64,000 nt of DNA, taken from positions 1 through 64,000 of the forward strand of contig NZ_CP060782.1 of assembly GCF_014489515.1 (NCBI RefSeq), read 5' to 3'. Shown in pieces: positions 54,320 to 64,000 of this stretch. The number at the start of each line of letters is the position of its first letter. The stretch's first letter is position 1. The notes below the pieces were generated by a model. The model did not search any database, was not told the origin of the DNA, and saw nothing but the letters and a program-made list of their open reading frames with translations. The DNA is from Sphingomonas sediminicola. Lineage in GTDB: Bacteria; Pseudomonadota; Alphaproteobacteria; Sphingomonadales; Sphingomonadaceae. The translations under genes and the position numbers were made by a program.

Positions 54320-55024
54320 GTGAGCCGACTGCACACACATCCTGAACGTCACGCGTCCTCCCGCATCGGCTGGCTTCGGGCGGCGGTGCTGGGTGCGAAT
54401 GACGGCATCGTTTCCACCGCCAGCCTGATTGTCGGCGTAGCGGCATCGGACGCGAGCCGGTCGAGCGTGCTGATTGCGGGCGTCGCCTCGCTTTTCGCAG
54501 GCGCAATGTCCATGGCGGCGGGCGAATATGTGTCGGTCAGCTCCCAGTCCGATACCGAGAAGGCAGACCTGGCCCGAGAGAAGGGCGAGCTCGCGCACCA
54601 GCCCGAACTCGAACGCGAAGAGCTCATCCGGATTTATGAAGCGCGAGGAGTCGAGCGGAAGACTGCGGAGGCCGTTGCCGACCAGATGACGGCGCACGAT
54701 GCGCTCGGCGCGCATGCACGCGACGAACTCGGCTTGTCGGAGACCATGTCCGCGCGTCCCCTTCAGGCCGCGATCGCATCGGCGCTGACGTTCACCGCCG
54801 GTGCCGCGGCGCCGCTTCTCGTCGTTACGGTCGTTCCGGTCGCACTGCTCATTCCGGCAGTCGCGTTCGTTTCGCTGCTATGCCTTGCCGTGCTTGGCAC
54901 GCTGGGCGCAAAGGCCGGCGGTGCGCCGCTCGCGCCGTCCCTTTTGCGGGTCACCTTCTGGGGAGCACTGGCAATGGCCGTGACCGCCGGAGTTGGGCGG
55001 CTCTTCGGGACTGCGGTGGCCTAG
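54320..55024 (+). CDS. VIT1/CCC1-family (vacuolar iron transporter-like) membrane protein
   Basis: 234 residues (GTG 54320). Family features: GWLRAAVLGANDGIVSTASL, IVGVAASDASRSSVLIAGVA, LFAGAMSMAAGEYVSVSSQS, then a Glu/Arg-rich cytoplasmic helix pair (EREELIRIYEARGVERKTAE) and three more transmembrane helices. Likely exports or sequesters Fe2+/Mn2+, protecting against metal stress. Confidence 0.88.
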   Translation: MSRLHTHPERHASSRIGWLRAAVLGANDGIVSTASLIVGVAASDASRSSVLIAGVASLFAGAMSMAAGEYVSVSSQSDTEKADLAREKGELAHQPELEREELIRIYEARGVERKTAEAVADQMTAHDALGAHARDELGLSETMSARPLQAAIASALTFTAGAAAPLLVVTVVPVALLIPAVAFVSLLCLAVLGTLGAKAGGAPLAPSLLRVTFWGALAMAVTAGVGRLFGTAVA

Positions 55025-55025
55025 A

Positions 55026-55475
55026 TCACTGTTCGTGGCCGAGGAATTCCGCTTCGCTCTCGGGCCATTTCGGTCCTGAGACCCAGTACGTGCCCATGAG
55101 CGTCCGCTTGACCTTCAGCATCGTGCCCGGCGGCGGCGGGTCGCGGTGCGATTTCGTGGGCTGGACCGACCAGCGATCGCCATTGTCGAAAAGTACCCAC
55201 AAGCTGCTTCCGCCCCAATGACCGGACGCCTTGACCGCTCCTTCGAGAGCCAAAGGCGCCTTCTTTTCCTTCAGCACCATGCTCCCGCGGGCGAGAGCCT
55301 CCTTCAGAGGAAGGATCGATTGGTCGTAACAGCGAAGCCGCTCTTCATTCGAACTGATGGATCCGCACGCTAATATGGCCTGGACGCGCTGGTCCGGCTT
55401 GTCCTTTGCCGAGGCAATTGCTGGAACGGGCAACAGGACAATTGCGGCGATAATGATGCCCGCCCACTTTGACAT
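55026..55475 (-). CDS. Secreted protein of unknown function
   Basis: 149 residues with signal peptide (AGIIIAAIVLLPVPAIASA). Mature: ILACGSISSNEERLRCYDQS (paired Cys), LWVLFDNGDRWSVQPTK, MLKVKRTLMGTYWVSG. Resembles short periplasmic type VI-associated or SH3-like proteins with a C...C-Y-D motif, but no firm family. Convergent with the VIT gene. Confidence 0.6.
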   Translation of the reverse strand: MSKWAGIIIAAIVLLPVPAIASAKDKPDQRVQAILACGSISSNEERLRCYDQSILPLKEALARGSMVLKEKKAPLALEGAVKASGHWGGSSLWVLFDNGDRWSVQPTKSHRDPPPPGTMLKVKRTLMGTYWVSGPKWPESEAEFLGHEQ

Positions 55476-55531
55476 GGTCTTCCCCTCGATCGGACGATCA
55501 GCATCGCACCGCTACCCGCGCAGCGGAAGTC

Positions 55532-57315
55532 CTATCTCGACAGTTCCTCGGCCATTTCGGCAACCTCGAGCCAGCGCTCCTCGGCTGCATGCTTTTCGGT
55601 GCGAAGCTTTGCCGCCTGGTCGCTTAGATCGGCGAAGCGCTTGGGATCGCGCACGTAGAGATCCGGATCTGCAAGCACGTCTTCGGTCGCCGCGATCTGC
55701 GCCTCGAGCCGTTCGATCTCGCCCGGAAGCCGGTCGAGGTCGCGCTGGTCCTTGTAGCTGAGCTTCCCGCTCGGCGCCGGCCTGCGATCTTCAGTGACCG
55801 GCGGCGCCTTGGGCTTCGAGACAGGCGCAGCCTGCGTCCTCCGGCGCTTTGCCCAATCCTCATAACCACCCGCGACAATGTCGACGCGACCCGACCCGTC
55901 GAGGCCCAGCGTGACCGTCACCGTCCGGTCGAGGAAATCGCGGTCGTGGCTGACGATCAGGACCGTGCCTTCGTAATCGGCGATGACTTCCTGCAGCAGA
56001 TCGAGCGTCTCGAGATCGAGGTCGTTGGTCGGTTCGTCGAGCACCAGCAGGTTCGCCTCGCGGGCAAACTCCCGCGCCAGCAGCAGACGCGACCGCTCAC
56101 CGCCGGAGAGCGACCCGACCGGGGCTTCGGTCAGCTCCGGCGAAAAGAGGAATTCCTTGAGATAGCCCTTGATGTGCTTCTTGGTGCCCCGAACGTCGAT
56201 CCAATCGCCGCCCTCCGCGAGCACGTCGCGGACGCGCTTGGCCGGGTCCATGAGCTTGCGCTGCTGGTCGATGACGATGCCGGAAAGCGTCTTCGCGCGC
56301 TCGACCTTGCCCTCGTCGGGCGCCAGCTCGCCGGTGAGCAGCTTGAGCAGGGTCGTCTTGCCCGCGCCGTTCGGTCCGACGATGCCGATCCGGTCCCCGC
56401 GCTGGATGCGCAACGTGAAGTCGCGGATGATCTGGCGGTCGCCATAATTCTTCGAGACGCGGTCGGCGTCGATCACGGCCTTTGAACGAACGTCGTCCTT
56501 GGCGACCGCAAGCTTCGCCGTGCCCGGGCCGCCGATCATCGCAGCCCGCTGGGCGCGCATGTCATGGAGTTTGGCGAGGCGGCCTTGGTTGCGGCGGCGG
56601 CGGGCCGTGACACCGCGCTCCAGCCAGCGCAGCTCGAGGGCCAGCTTGGCGTCGAGTTTTTCCGCCGCGCGAGCCTCTTCCTCATAGGCTTTCTCCATCC
56701 ACGCTTCGAAACCGCCGAATCCGATCTCGGCGCGGCGGAGATGGCCGCGGTCGAGCCAGAGGCAACTTTTCGTCAGGCGGGTGAGGAAGGTCCGGTCGTG
56801 GCTGATGACGATGAAGGCTCCGGCGAACCGGTTCAGCCAGTCTTCGAGCCACTCGATTCCGGAAAGGTCCAGATGGTTGGTCGGCTCGTCGAGGAACAGA
56901 ACGTCCGGCTCCTGAGCGAGCGCTCGGGTGATCGCCGCGCGTCGCCGCTCCCCCCGCTTGCGGTCGCAACCGGCCGCGACAGGTCGAGCCCGATCTGGTC
57001 GGCGATCGCGGCCGCCTCGTGCGTTTCCGGAGCATCGGAGCCATCGAGCACCCAGTCGAAAAGGGTTGCGTGGTCGCCCATGTCCGGATCCTGCTCGAGC
57101 AGGGCGACGCGGCTGCCCGGCACGATGGTGCGCTTGCCCTCGTCGGTATCAATCAGGCCCGCCAGGCACTTCAGGAGCGTCGTCTTGCCCGCGCCATTGC
57201 GGCCGATCAGCGCAAGCCGGTCGCGCGGACGGATATGGACGTCGAGGTGGCGGAACAGCCAGCCTTCGCCCTGGACGAGCCCGAGGTCTTCATAGGAGAG
57301 TGTCGCCGCAGCCAT
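55532..57315 (-). CDS. ABC-F family ATPase (Uup-like), frameshifted
   Basis: About 594 residues after correction. First ABC domain: LALIGRNGAGKTTLLKCLAG, a base missing near 56957 in a C6 run then restores ASGGERRRAAITRALAQEPD and VLFLDEPTNHLDLSGIEWL. A linker with ARAAEKLDAKLALELRWLER follows. Second ABC: IGIVGPNGAGKTTLLKLLTG, SLSGGERSRLLLAREFAREA, LLVLDEPTNDLDLETLDLL. The C-terminal coiled coil (RLEAQIAATEDVLADPDLYV) marks the Uup subclass. These soluble ATPases act on ribosomes or DNA. Both catalytic Glu residues are present. Confidence 0.88.
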
Positions 57316-57480
57316 GCGGCGCCCCTAGCCAGTCCGCTTCATAAGGGGAACCGGTGTGGCCGGAGGGTCACTTCCGTAAACGCATATTTTACGGCAGTCT
57401 GCGGAGCTTAACGGCTCTGTTCAGGACCATTCATAAGGCATTCAATGGTTTCTGATAAAACCCGTGCCCAGAGAAAAGCC

Positions 57481-57777
57481 ATGAGCCTGTACCGTAGAAT
57501 CGCTCTGGCCGCGCTTGGCGCAGGCCTGCTTACGTCGCCCGCGCTAGCGGAACCGAAGCGCGATGCCGATCGTGCGTTCGACGCGGCTCGTCAGGGACGC
57601 GCAATGCCGCTCCCAAGCATCGAGCGCCGCGTGATGCCCTTCATGGGGGGTGCCGACTATCTCGGTCCCGAGTTCGACGGCGACACCTATCGGCTGAAGT
57701 TCGTCAAGGACGGCCGCGTGATCTGGGTGGACGTGGACGCCGCGACCGGCCGGATCAAGGGCAAATCGAGGCCGTAG
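57481..57777 (+). CDS. PepSY-like periplasmic protein
   Basis: 98 residues from the ATG at 57481. Signal peptide (ALAALGAGLLTSPALAEP). C-terminal DTYRLKFVKDGRVIWVDVDA and TGRIKGKSRP match the PepSY/PilT-inhibitor-like fold (Y-x-v-k-f...V-x-V-D-A-x-T-G-x-I). Function unknown; often co-occurs with two-component systems. Confidence 0.75.
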   Translation: MSLYRRIALAALGAGLLTSPALAEPKRDADRAFDAARQGRAMPLPSIERRVMPFMGGADYLGPEFDGDTYRLKFVKDGRVIWVDVDAATGRIKGKSRP

Positions 57778-57832
57778 CCTCCTGCTTTCTCCGGCCGATC
57801 CCGGCGGCCACGGACAAGGCGCCCCAACGCTC

Positions 57833-58732
57833 CTAATTGCCCGTGGCTTTGTCCCGGCTGGCGTACCAGATGTCGGGACCTTCACTTCCGGGCCGACCCG
57901 AGCTCAGGATCATGAACGAGCCGTCCTTGCTGATCACGGGCCGCGAATCGGTCGAAACCGAGCTCAGTTCAGACAGGTGAATGGCGGGGCCGAACGGCTC
58001 CGACGTGTTCGAACGCGTTGCATAATAGATGTCGTTGGCTCCAAGCCCGCCCGTCCTCGTGGAATCGAAGAAGATGGTCAGGCCGTTGCGCGTGACACTC
58101 GGCCGATTGTCGGATGCCGAGCTGTTCGGTCCACCGGCGAGCAACGTCTTCGGCCCACCATTGATACTCTGATAGATGTTGCCGTCGCCCGCACCGCCGT
58201 TCTGGCGGCTCGAGAAGATCATCACTTCGCGGCCCTCGTCGTCTTCGTAGAAGGATGGGCTTTCATCCAGCCAGCCCGGAGTGTTGACGTTCGGGCCGAG
58301 GTTCTGAGGCTGGCTCCAGCCGTTCGGGCCAAGCTTGCTGACATAGATATCGTACGACGGATCATCCCGGTTGCTGGAGAAATAAAGCCGATGACCCGGT
58401 GTTAGCGTCGGGCATGAGTCGTTCGCGGACGTATTGATCGGCGCCGGCAGCCGCACTGGCGCGCCGAACCCTTCTGACGTGCTCGACCGAGTGGCCATGA
58501 AGATGTCGAAATTGCCGTTGCTGAAGGAGTTGTAGAGTAGGGTCAGGCCGTCCGGCGAGGTGCTTGCGCAACCATCGATGCTCGGCGTGTTGATCGCGGT
58601 GCTCGATCCCGGCAGGCTCTCGACGTTTACCGGGATGTTCCAGCCGTCCCAATTTTTGGCGCCCACAGCGGTTGCGCTCAGTACGGCCAGGAAACCGACG
58701 GCAGACGCCGTCTTCGAAATGTGCCTTTTCAT
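57833..58732 (-). CDS. TolB/PD40-like beta-propeller protein
   Basis: 299 residues with signal peptide (TASAVGFLAVLSATAVGAKN). Repeated PD40 units: CASTSPDGLTLLYNSFSNGN, CPTLTPGHRLYFSSNRDDPS, PSVTRNGLTIFFDSTRTGGL, PVISKDGSFMILSSGRPGSE, each with F/Y-S-S or D-S-x-R/N and D-I-Y. About five blades are visible. Divergent from the winged-helix/TPR regulator, 131 bp away, which may control it. Confidence 0.8.
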   Translation of the reverse strand: MKRHISKTASAVGFLAVLSATAVGAKNWDGWNIPVNVESLPGSSTAINTPSIDGCASTSPDGLTLLYNSFSNGNFDIFMATRSSTSEGFGAPVRLPAPINTSANDSCPTLTPGHRLYFSSNRDDPSYDIYVSKLGPNGWSQPQNLGPNVNTPGWLDESPSFYEDDEGREVMIFSSRQNGGAGDGNIYQSINGGPKTLLAGGPNSSASDNRPSVTRNGLTIFFDSTRTGGLGANDIYYATRSNTSEPFGPAIHLSELSSVSTDSRPVISKDGSFMILSSGRPGSEGPDIWYASRDKATGN

Positions 58733-58863
58733 TCTAACCTCCCGTCAATCCGCAAGTGATTGAGCGGGCGTAGAATCGGGTCTGAGGATGTGCGATGGAG
58801 GTTTGCCGATGATCTTATGATCATTTGCTGATCGTTGTTTTGTCGCGGAGGCGTGGGGCATCG

Positions 58864-60387
58864 ATGTTGAAGCTGAGCGACCTGGCGCTTCGGCCGGATC
58901 TGCAGCTCGGCCCCATGCTCGTGAGCCCGTCCCGCCGGCTCGTCGAGGGACCAGGCGGCCACACTCATCTCGAGCCTTTGATCATGCAGGTGTTCCTCCT
59001 GCTGCTCGATGCGGGTGGGAAGGTCGTAACCCGCAATGAATTGTTCGACCAGTGTTGGGGCGGGGTCATCGTCGGCGACGACAGCCTCAATCGCGCAATC
59101 GCGAAGGTGCGGAGAACGTCGGCGCATGTTGCGCCTGGCCTTCTCGAGATCGAGACGATCCCGCGCACGGGCTACCGGCTGACAGGCGAGATACTCGAAT
59201 TACTGAGCAAGGATGATGCGACGAGCCCGGGTAGGGAAGCGCCGCAAGCGATTTCCCGACGCAGGCTTGTTGGTGGAGCCGCAGCCACGGCCGCAGCCCT
59301 TGGTGCAGGGGGATTTGGTTCTTCAACTCGCGCGAAGACCGCGAATTCAAGGAGCTGATGGATCGCGGTGAAGATGCGCAGGCTACGAGTGATCCAGACA
59401 GCCATCCCGCGGAATATTTTCGGAGGGCCGTCGCTTTGCGGCCGGCCGACGCCAAAGCACAAGGCAGCCTGGCTTATGCCGAGGCGATACGCACGGACAA
59501 TGGCCAGCCCGACCAGACCCGGGCAGCGCTGCAAGAGGCGGAAAGCGCGGCGACGGCTGCACTTGCTCTCGATCCCAACGAGCCGAACGCCCAGCTCGCC
59601 CGAATTATACTACAAAGTAGCAGCCTGGACCTGGCGGGCACCGAAGATCGGCTACGTCGAATCCTGGGGCCTATCCCGACAGTATCAATGCGATGAAGCA
59701 GCTATGGAATTTGCTTCAATGCGTAGGCAGAAGCCGGGAGGCGCTAGCGCTCGTCGAGCGGTCGCTGGCCATCAAGCCGCTCGCTTCCGGATCACATTAT
59801 CCGCGAGCGCAACTCCTTTGGATCACAGGCCGAACGGCCGAAGCGGACAGGGTGATTGAGAGGGCGATGCAGTATTGGCCGACGCACAGATTTGTGCGGT
59901 TTGCGCGATTCATCATTTTCGCGTTCACCGACCGGCCTCGCGCGGCGCTCGCGATGATCGAGAAACCGGGAACCGCGCCGCAGAATTACTCGCCCGAAGC
60001 AATCGCGCTGTGGCGCGTGTCTCTTCCGGCATTGGACCAGCGAACGCCGGCGAGCATTGCGGCCGCACGCAAGGCAAACCTCGAGGCAGTGAAAAAGAAC
60101 CTGCGCCTGACTTCACAGGCGACGATGGTGATGTCTGCGCTCGGCGAGATCGACACCGCATTCGAGATCGCCAATGCATTCTTTGCGGTCGGGGATCGAA
60201 CGAGTCCGGTCGCGGCGCAAATACGCCAGTGAAAAGCACCGCTTGGCGCTTTGCCCCGTGGCTATTCATCCCACCCATAGCTCCGATGCGTGCCGACCCC
60301 CGGTTCCAGAGTCTGGTCGAGGGGATCGGATTGAGCGACTATTGGAAGGCACGAAATGTCCGGCCGGATTACCTGAAGCAGCTCTAG
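58864..60387 (+). CDS. Winged-helix, membrane-anchored TPR regulator, frameshifted
   Basis: Start ATG 58864. Winged helix: LEPLIMQVFLLLLDAGGKVV, TRNELFDQCWGGVIVGDDSL, NRAIAKVRRTSAHVAPGLLE, IETIPRTGYRLTG. A single transmembrane segment (GGAAATAAALGAGGFWFF) follows. Then TPR-like repeats: REFKELMDRGEDAQATSDPD, ALQEAESAATAALALDPNEP, MKQLWNLLQCVGRSREALAL, RAMQYWPTHRFVRFARFIIF. Breaks near 59313, 59668 and 60218, each repaired by one base, connect it to VKSTAWRFAPWLFIPPIAPM and a stop at 60387, overlapping the TonB receptor end by 4 bases. Same family as 1-1560. Confidence 0.85.
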
Positions 60388-62437
60388 AAGCGCACTTCCA
60401 GGCCGGCCGCAAACGTGCGCGGGTCTTCGGATTCACCGGATTGAGGGAGACTGGTTAGCGGATCCGGATCGCTTAGATCGAGCATGTTGAGTGCATCGAA
60501 GACGTTTCGAACCTGCGCGAACAGCGAAACTCGCTCAAGGTCATACTGCGCGCGAGCGTCGATCCTTAGGCTGCTTCGTACACGAACCTCCGGCGAGTTT
60601 TCGGGGTCCGTGAAATATGGGCTGTGACGCCGAACCTGCGCAGAAATCCGTACCCTATCGATCGGCTTCCAGTCGATCGCCGCCGACCCGCTGAAGTGGG
60701 GCGACCGATCGAATTCATTGCCTTCCAGACCCGCGCTTTCAGCGTCTGTCCGGATGATCTCTGTTCCCAGCAAGCCCACCGCAACGGTGAGTGACAGCGT
60801 CTTATCGAACCGCCAGTTCAGCTGCCCCTCGGCGCCGTAGCTGCGGGCCTTGGGACGTTGAAGAGATTCGCAAACCCGACCGGCCGGCCTGACGGCGTGC
60901 GGATGAGTATCGGCTTTGAGCGCTGCGCGTTGCGCATGTCGTAATAGAAGAGGTTCGCCTCTGCGGTCGCGTGTCCTCCGGCCAGCTCCGCCCTGGCAAA
61001 GACCTCGTAATCCCAGAGGGATTCGGCCCTGAAGTCGTCAGGCCGCGAAGTATCCACCCTGATTGTCGTTCCGCCCGGATTGTAGGCCCTCTGGACCATC
61101 GCGCCGATCCGCAGCTGGGGAGTGACGTCGTACGCGAAGGTGATCTTTGGCAACCAGGCATCGAACGTTCCGACGAAATCGACCGGAATCTCGAAAGATG
61201 TCGCGGTAAGCGCACCCTGCCTTTTCTGCCGGTCGCGCTGGTAGCGGATGCCGGCTGTCATTTTGGCGCGTGAGGAGAGCGCAAGGCTCGCGTCCACGAA
61301 TACGCCCGATCCGTCCTGCCAGTCGCGGAACCGGCCGATAGACCCCGAAAGCAGGGACAGGTTGATGTACTGCTTGAGCCGCACATGCGTGTGGGAAGCG
61401 CCGCCGACGATCGACAGGGGCCCCTCGGGCGACCACCTGAGAATCGCTTCCGCTGACCAGTCGCGGCCGTCGTTTCTCGTTTGGCCGAAGTTGGGTATTG
61501 CAAGCCGCTGCGCCTTGCTGTCGCCGCCGGTCAGCATGACGTCCGCCATCAAATCGTCGCTCAGTTCATGACGGAGCCCCGCGGTCAGCGAATCCACGTT
61601 GATCCGAAACACTCCGTAGCCGCCGTCTTCATCCCTGCGTTCACGGAACGGTGCAGTGAGCCCGACGGCCTGGGGCATTTGCGATTGAGAATGGACGTAG
61701 GTCAGGTTGATCCGAGTACGGGACGAGGGCTTCAGAGCAAGCTTTGCGCGGAGCAGTCCAAAGACATCGTGGCTGGGATCGCCGCCCTCGATTTCGTCGA
61801 TGATCTTGCTGGTCGTGCGGCTGTAACGGAAATCGCCCGCGACCCTGAGCGCGACCGCTTCGCCGGCGAGCGGCCCGGATGCGACAGCTGAGACTTGCCG
61901 CATCCTGAAGTCGCCGACGATTCCGCGCGCCCGGAATTCCGGATGTGCAGAAGGTTCGTTCGTATTGACGAAAATCGCGCCGGCGATCGAGTTCTGGCCT
62001 TGGGTGGTGGTCTGCGGCGTCCGGAAAACTTCTAGCCGCTGCACATCCCAAACGGGGAAAGTGCCGAAGACAAATTCGTTGTAGGTCACCGGCCGCCCGT
62101 CGACGATCAGCGTCATCCTTGGACGATTGCCGCCAAGAAAGGCCGGGAGCGCGTATAATGGCCCTGTCGTATCGAGCCCACGGATTGCCGGCGCTTGGCT
62201 GCCGTTGCCCAGTTGTACGTTGGGGATCAGCGCCAGGATGTCATCGACGCGATTGGCGCCGCTAGCCTCGATTTCAGCCTCGTTGACGACCGTGACGCTG
62301 GAAGATGTCTCGCGAAGAGTGCGAGAAACGCGCTCGCCGGTGACGATGACGTCCCGTTCCTGTTCATCAGAAGTGGTCACGGAATCTGGATTCGCTGCGA
62401 GAACGGCCAGCACGATCAAACCGACAGGCGCGGGCAT
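60384..62437 (-). CDS. TonB-dependent receptor, frameshifted
   Basis: Signal peptide (MPAPVGLIVLAVLAANPDSV), plug domain (DVIVTGERVSRTLRETSSSV; LALIPNVQLGNGSQAPAIRG), then barrel strands through DLTYVHSQSQMP-like motifs (INLTYVHSQSQMPQAVGLTA) and FANLFNVP. A missing C near 60855 restores KARSYGAEGQLNWRFDKTLS and the C-terminal barrel to LSDPDPLTSLPQSGESEDPR and terminal GLEVRF. The plug Gly-rich TonB box is DVIVTGE. The transported ligand is unknown. About 684 residues, normal for the family. Confidence 0.88.
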
Positions 62438-62613
62438 GAACCCCCTAAGGCCACGCAGACGCAGTCGATGTTACATAAGTTATTGCCTTTGGCCTAGTAA
62501 CTGGCGGCGCATTGACATTTGCGCGGACCTCCCCAGTTCATTCCGCTCAAGCAACCGTTCAGCTTCGCGTTGGTTTGAGGCTGCGAAACACGGTTTTTAG
62601 GGGACTGACACGC

Positions 62614-63288
62614 ATGCGTGTGCTGATCGTCGAAGACGAGCCCAATCTCGGGCGGCAGCTCCGTTCGACTCTCGAAGGCGCCGGTTATGCCGTCGACCTC
62701 GCGACGGATGGGGAAGACGGACATTATCTCGGCTCCACCGAGAGCTACGACGCTGTGATCCTCGATCTTGGGCTTCCTGAGGTAGACGGTCTCACGGTGC
62801 TCGATCGGTGGCGGAGGGAAGGCCGGCGCATGCCTGTTCTCGTGCTGACTGCCCGCGATAGCTGGTCGGACAAGGTCGCCGGCCTCGACGCGGGCGCGGA
62901 CGATTATCTCGCCAAGCCATTCCAGACCGAGGAACTGATCGCGCGGCTTCGCGCGCTCATCCGCCGCGCGTCGGGCAATGCCTCGTCGGAGCTGATAGCC
63001 GGCGACATCCGCCTCGACACACGGTCGGGCAAGGTCACCAAGGACGGCGAGCCGGTGAAGCTCACGGCGCAGGAGTACAAGCTGCTCAGCTATCTGATGC
63101 ATCACAAGGGCAAGGTCGTCAGCCGCACCGAGCTTATCGAGCATATCTACGACCAGGACTTCGACCGGGATTCGAACACGATCGAAGTGTTCGTGACGCG
63201 CATCCGCAAGAAGCTCGGTGCGGACGTCATCACCACCATTCGCGGGCTGGGCTACACGCTCGATGACCCGGAGGATAAGCGCGCTTGA
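62614..63288 (+). CDS. OmpR-family response regulator
   Basis: 224 residues from the ATG at 62614. Receiver with phospho-Asp51 (AVILDLGLPEVDG), Thr/Lys switch residues (LVLTARD, K101 in LAKPF), and C-terminal winged helix (LTAQEYKLLSYLMHHKGKVV, SRTELIEHIYDQDFDRDSNT, IEVFVTRIRKKLG, IRGLGYTLDD). Belongs to the PhoP/QseB-like group. Stop overlaps the kinase start by 4 bases. Divergent from the TonB receptor. Confidence 0.93.
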   Translation: MRVLIVEDEPNLGRQLRSTLEGAGYAVDLATDGEDGHYLGSTESYDAVILDLGLPEVDGLTVLDRWRREGRRMPVLVLTARDSWSDKVAGLDAGADDYLAKPFQTEELIARLRALIRRASGNASSELIAGDIRLDTRSGKVTKDGEPVKLTAQEYKLLSYLMHHKGKVVSRTELIEHIYDQDFDRDSNTIEVFVTRIRKKLGADVITTIRGLGYTLDDPEDKRA

Positions 63289-64000
63289 ACGATCAAACCG
63301 CCCCGGCAACGGCGGCGGATGGGCAAGCCGTAGCGCCGCCGAGACGCAAGGTCGCGCGCGTCGGCTCGCTGACGCGGCGCATGATCGTCGTCGCGGCGTT
63401 CTGGATTACCGCTCTTCTGCTGATGGGCGGCTTTGCGCTGGACCGTGTGCTGTCTGCGTCGATCGTCCAGAACTTCGACGACCAGCTCAAATATGTCCTC
63501 AACGCGATGATCGCGGCGTCGGAAATCGGACCGGACGGCGAGGTTCGCTTCAACCGTCCCCCCGCCGACCAGAGGTTCATCGAGCCCTATTCCGGCGTCT
63601 ATTTCCAGGTCAGTGGCCAGGGGGCCGACACCTTCCCTCGCGCTCCTTGTGGGATCGGCGGCTGCAAGTCCAGGACCGCCACCAGGACGTCAACGTCCAC
63701 ACTTACGACAGCGACGAATTCGACGGCGAGCCGCTGCGTATCTCCGAACGCGACGTTATCCTTCCGGGCTCGAAAGTCCGCTGGCGCTTCCAGGTCGCGC
63801 AATCGCGCGAGATGATCGACACACAGATCAAGCAGCTGCGCTCGACCCTGTTCTGGAGCTTCTTCGCGCTCGGCATCGGCCTGCTGATCCTTGCCGCGCT
63901 CCAGACGTTTTATGGATTGTGGCCGCTTCGAAGGGTCCGGCAGGATGTCGCTGCCATCCGATCCGGCGCGAAGACGCGTATTACCGAGGACTTCCCGAAT
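63285..64000 (+). CDS. Sensor histidine kinase (partial, frameshifted)
   Basis: TTG start at 63285 overlapping the response regulator stop. First transmembrane helix MIVVAAFWITALLLMGGFAL, periplasmic domain FDDQLKYVLNAMIAASEIGP, then a missing C near 63628 restores FPSRSLWDRRLQVQDRHQDV, VHTYDSDEFDGEPLRISERD. A second transmembrane helix STLFWSFFALGIGLLILAAL and the start of a HAMP-like linker follow before the window ends. Pairs with the upstream OmpR regulator; PhoQ/QseC-like. Confidence 0.85.

Overview
The window is high-GC DNA from an alphaproteobacterium, most probably a sphingomonad (order Sphingomonadales). The pointers are a PrsK/PrsR kinase-regulator pair, a TonB-dependent receptor beside a winged-helix/TPR regulator, several sphingomonad-type short winged-helix regulators and PilZ proteins, and a palindromic intergenic repeat that I associate from memory with this group. 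About 72 protein genes, one tRNA and about 30 copies of the repeat can be supported. No rRNA, CRISPR array, insertion sequence or transposase is visible.

Layout. 1-5.2 kb: a membrane-anchored winged-helix/TPR regulator (cut by the left edge), then a secreted protein, a TbpB-like surface lipoprotein and its Slam exporter. 5.2-29.3 kb: an accessory mosaic of mostly single, unrelated genes (MBL-fold hydrolases, RidA, permease, M3 peptidase, epoxide hydrolase, GtrA, cysteine synthase-like enzyme, LysR/TetR regulators, rifampin ADP-ribosyltransferase, small membrane and lipoproteins). Nearly every junction carries a 32-36 bp hairpin element (TGTCCGC...GCGGACA). A catalytic-domain-only tyrosine integrase lies at 20.5 kb, and the element orientation switches there. 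25.7-41.6 kb: cyclic-di-GMP and attachment functions, with three PilZ proteins, a GGDEF-EAL protein, three related winged-helix regulators and a spore-coat-U-type chaperone/usher pilus operon, then a PAS-only protein and an orphan MbcA/ParS-like antitoxin. 42.0 kb: tRNA-Ala(CGC). 42.2-64 kb: core-like DNA with a DUF2171 protein, oxidoreductases, YpfJ-type metallopeptidase, 3-hydroxybutyrate dehydrogenase, M20 amidohydrolase, PrsK/PrsR, DUF885 protein, VIT-family transporter, ABC-F ATPase, TolB-like protein, regulator plus TonB receptor, and an OmpR-type two-component pair.

Quality caveat: about one third of the genes, including core ones (ABC-F ATPase, sensor kinase, TonB receptor, 3-hydroxybutyrate dehydrogenase), are broken by frameshifts. 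Wherever I could reconstruct the junction closely, adding a single base, often in a G or C run, restores the family sequence. This looks far more like indel error in the underlying reads than gene decay. I therefore annotate such genes as single CDSs spanning all their fragments and state where the frame breaks. Stem pairing was checked by eye and homology is from recognition of family motifs, not from a search.
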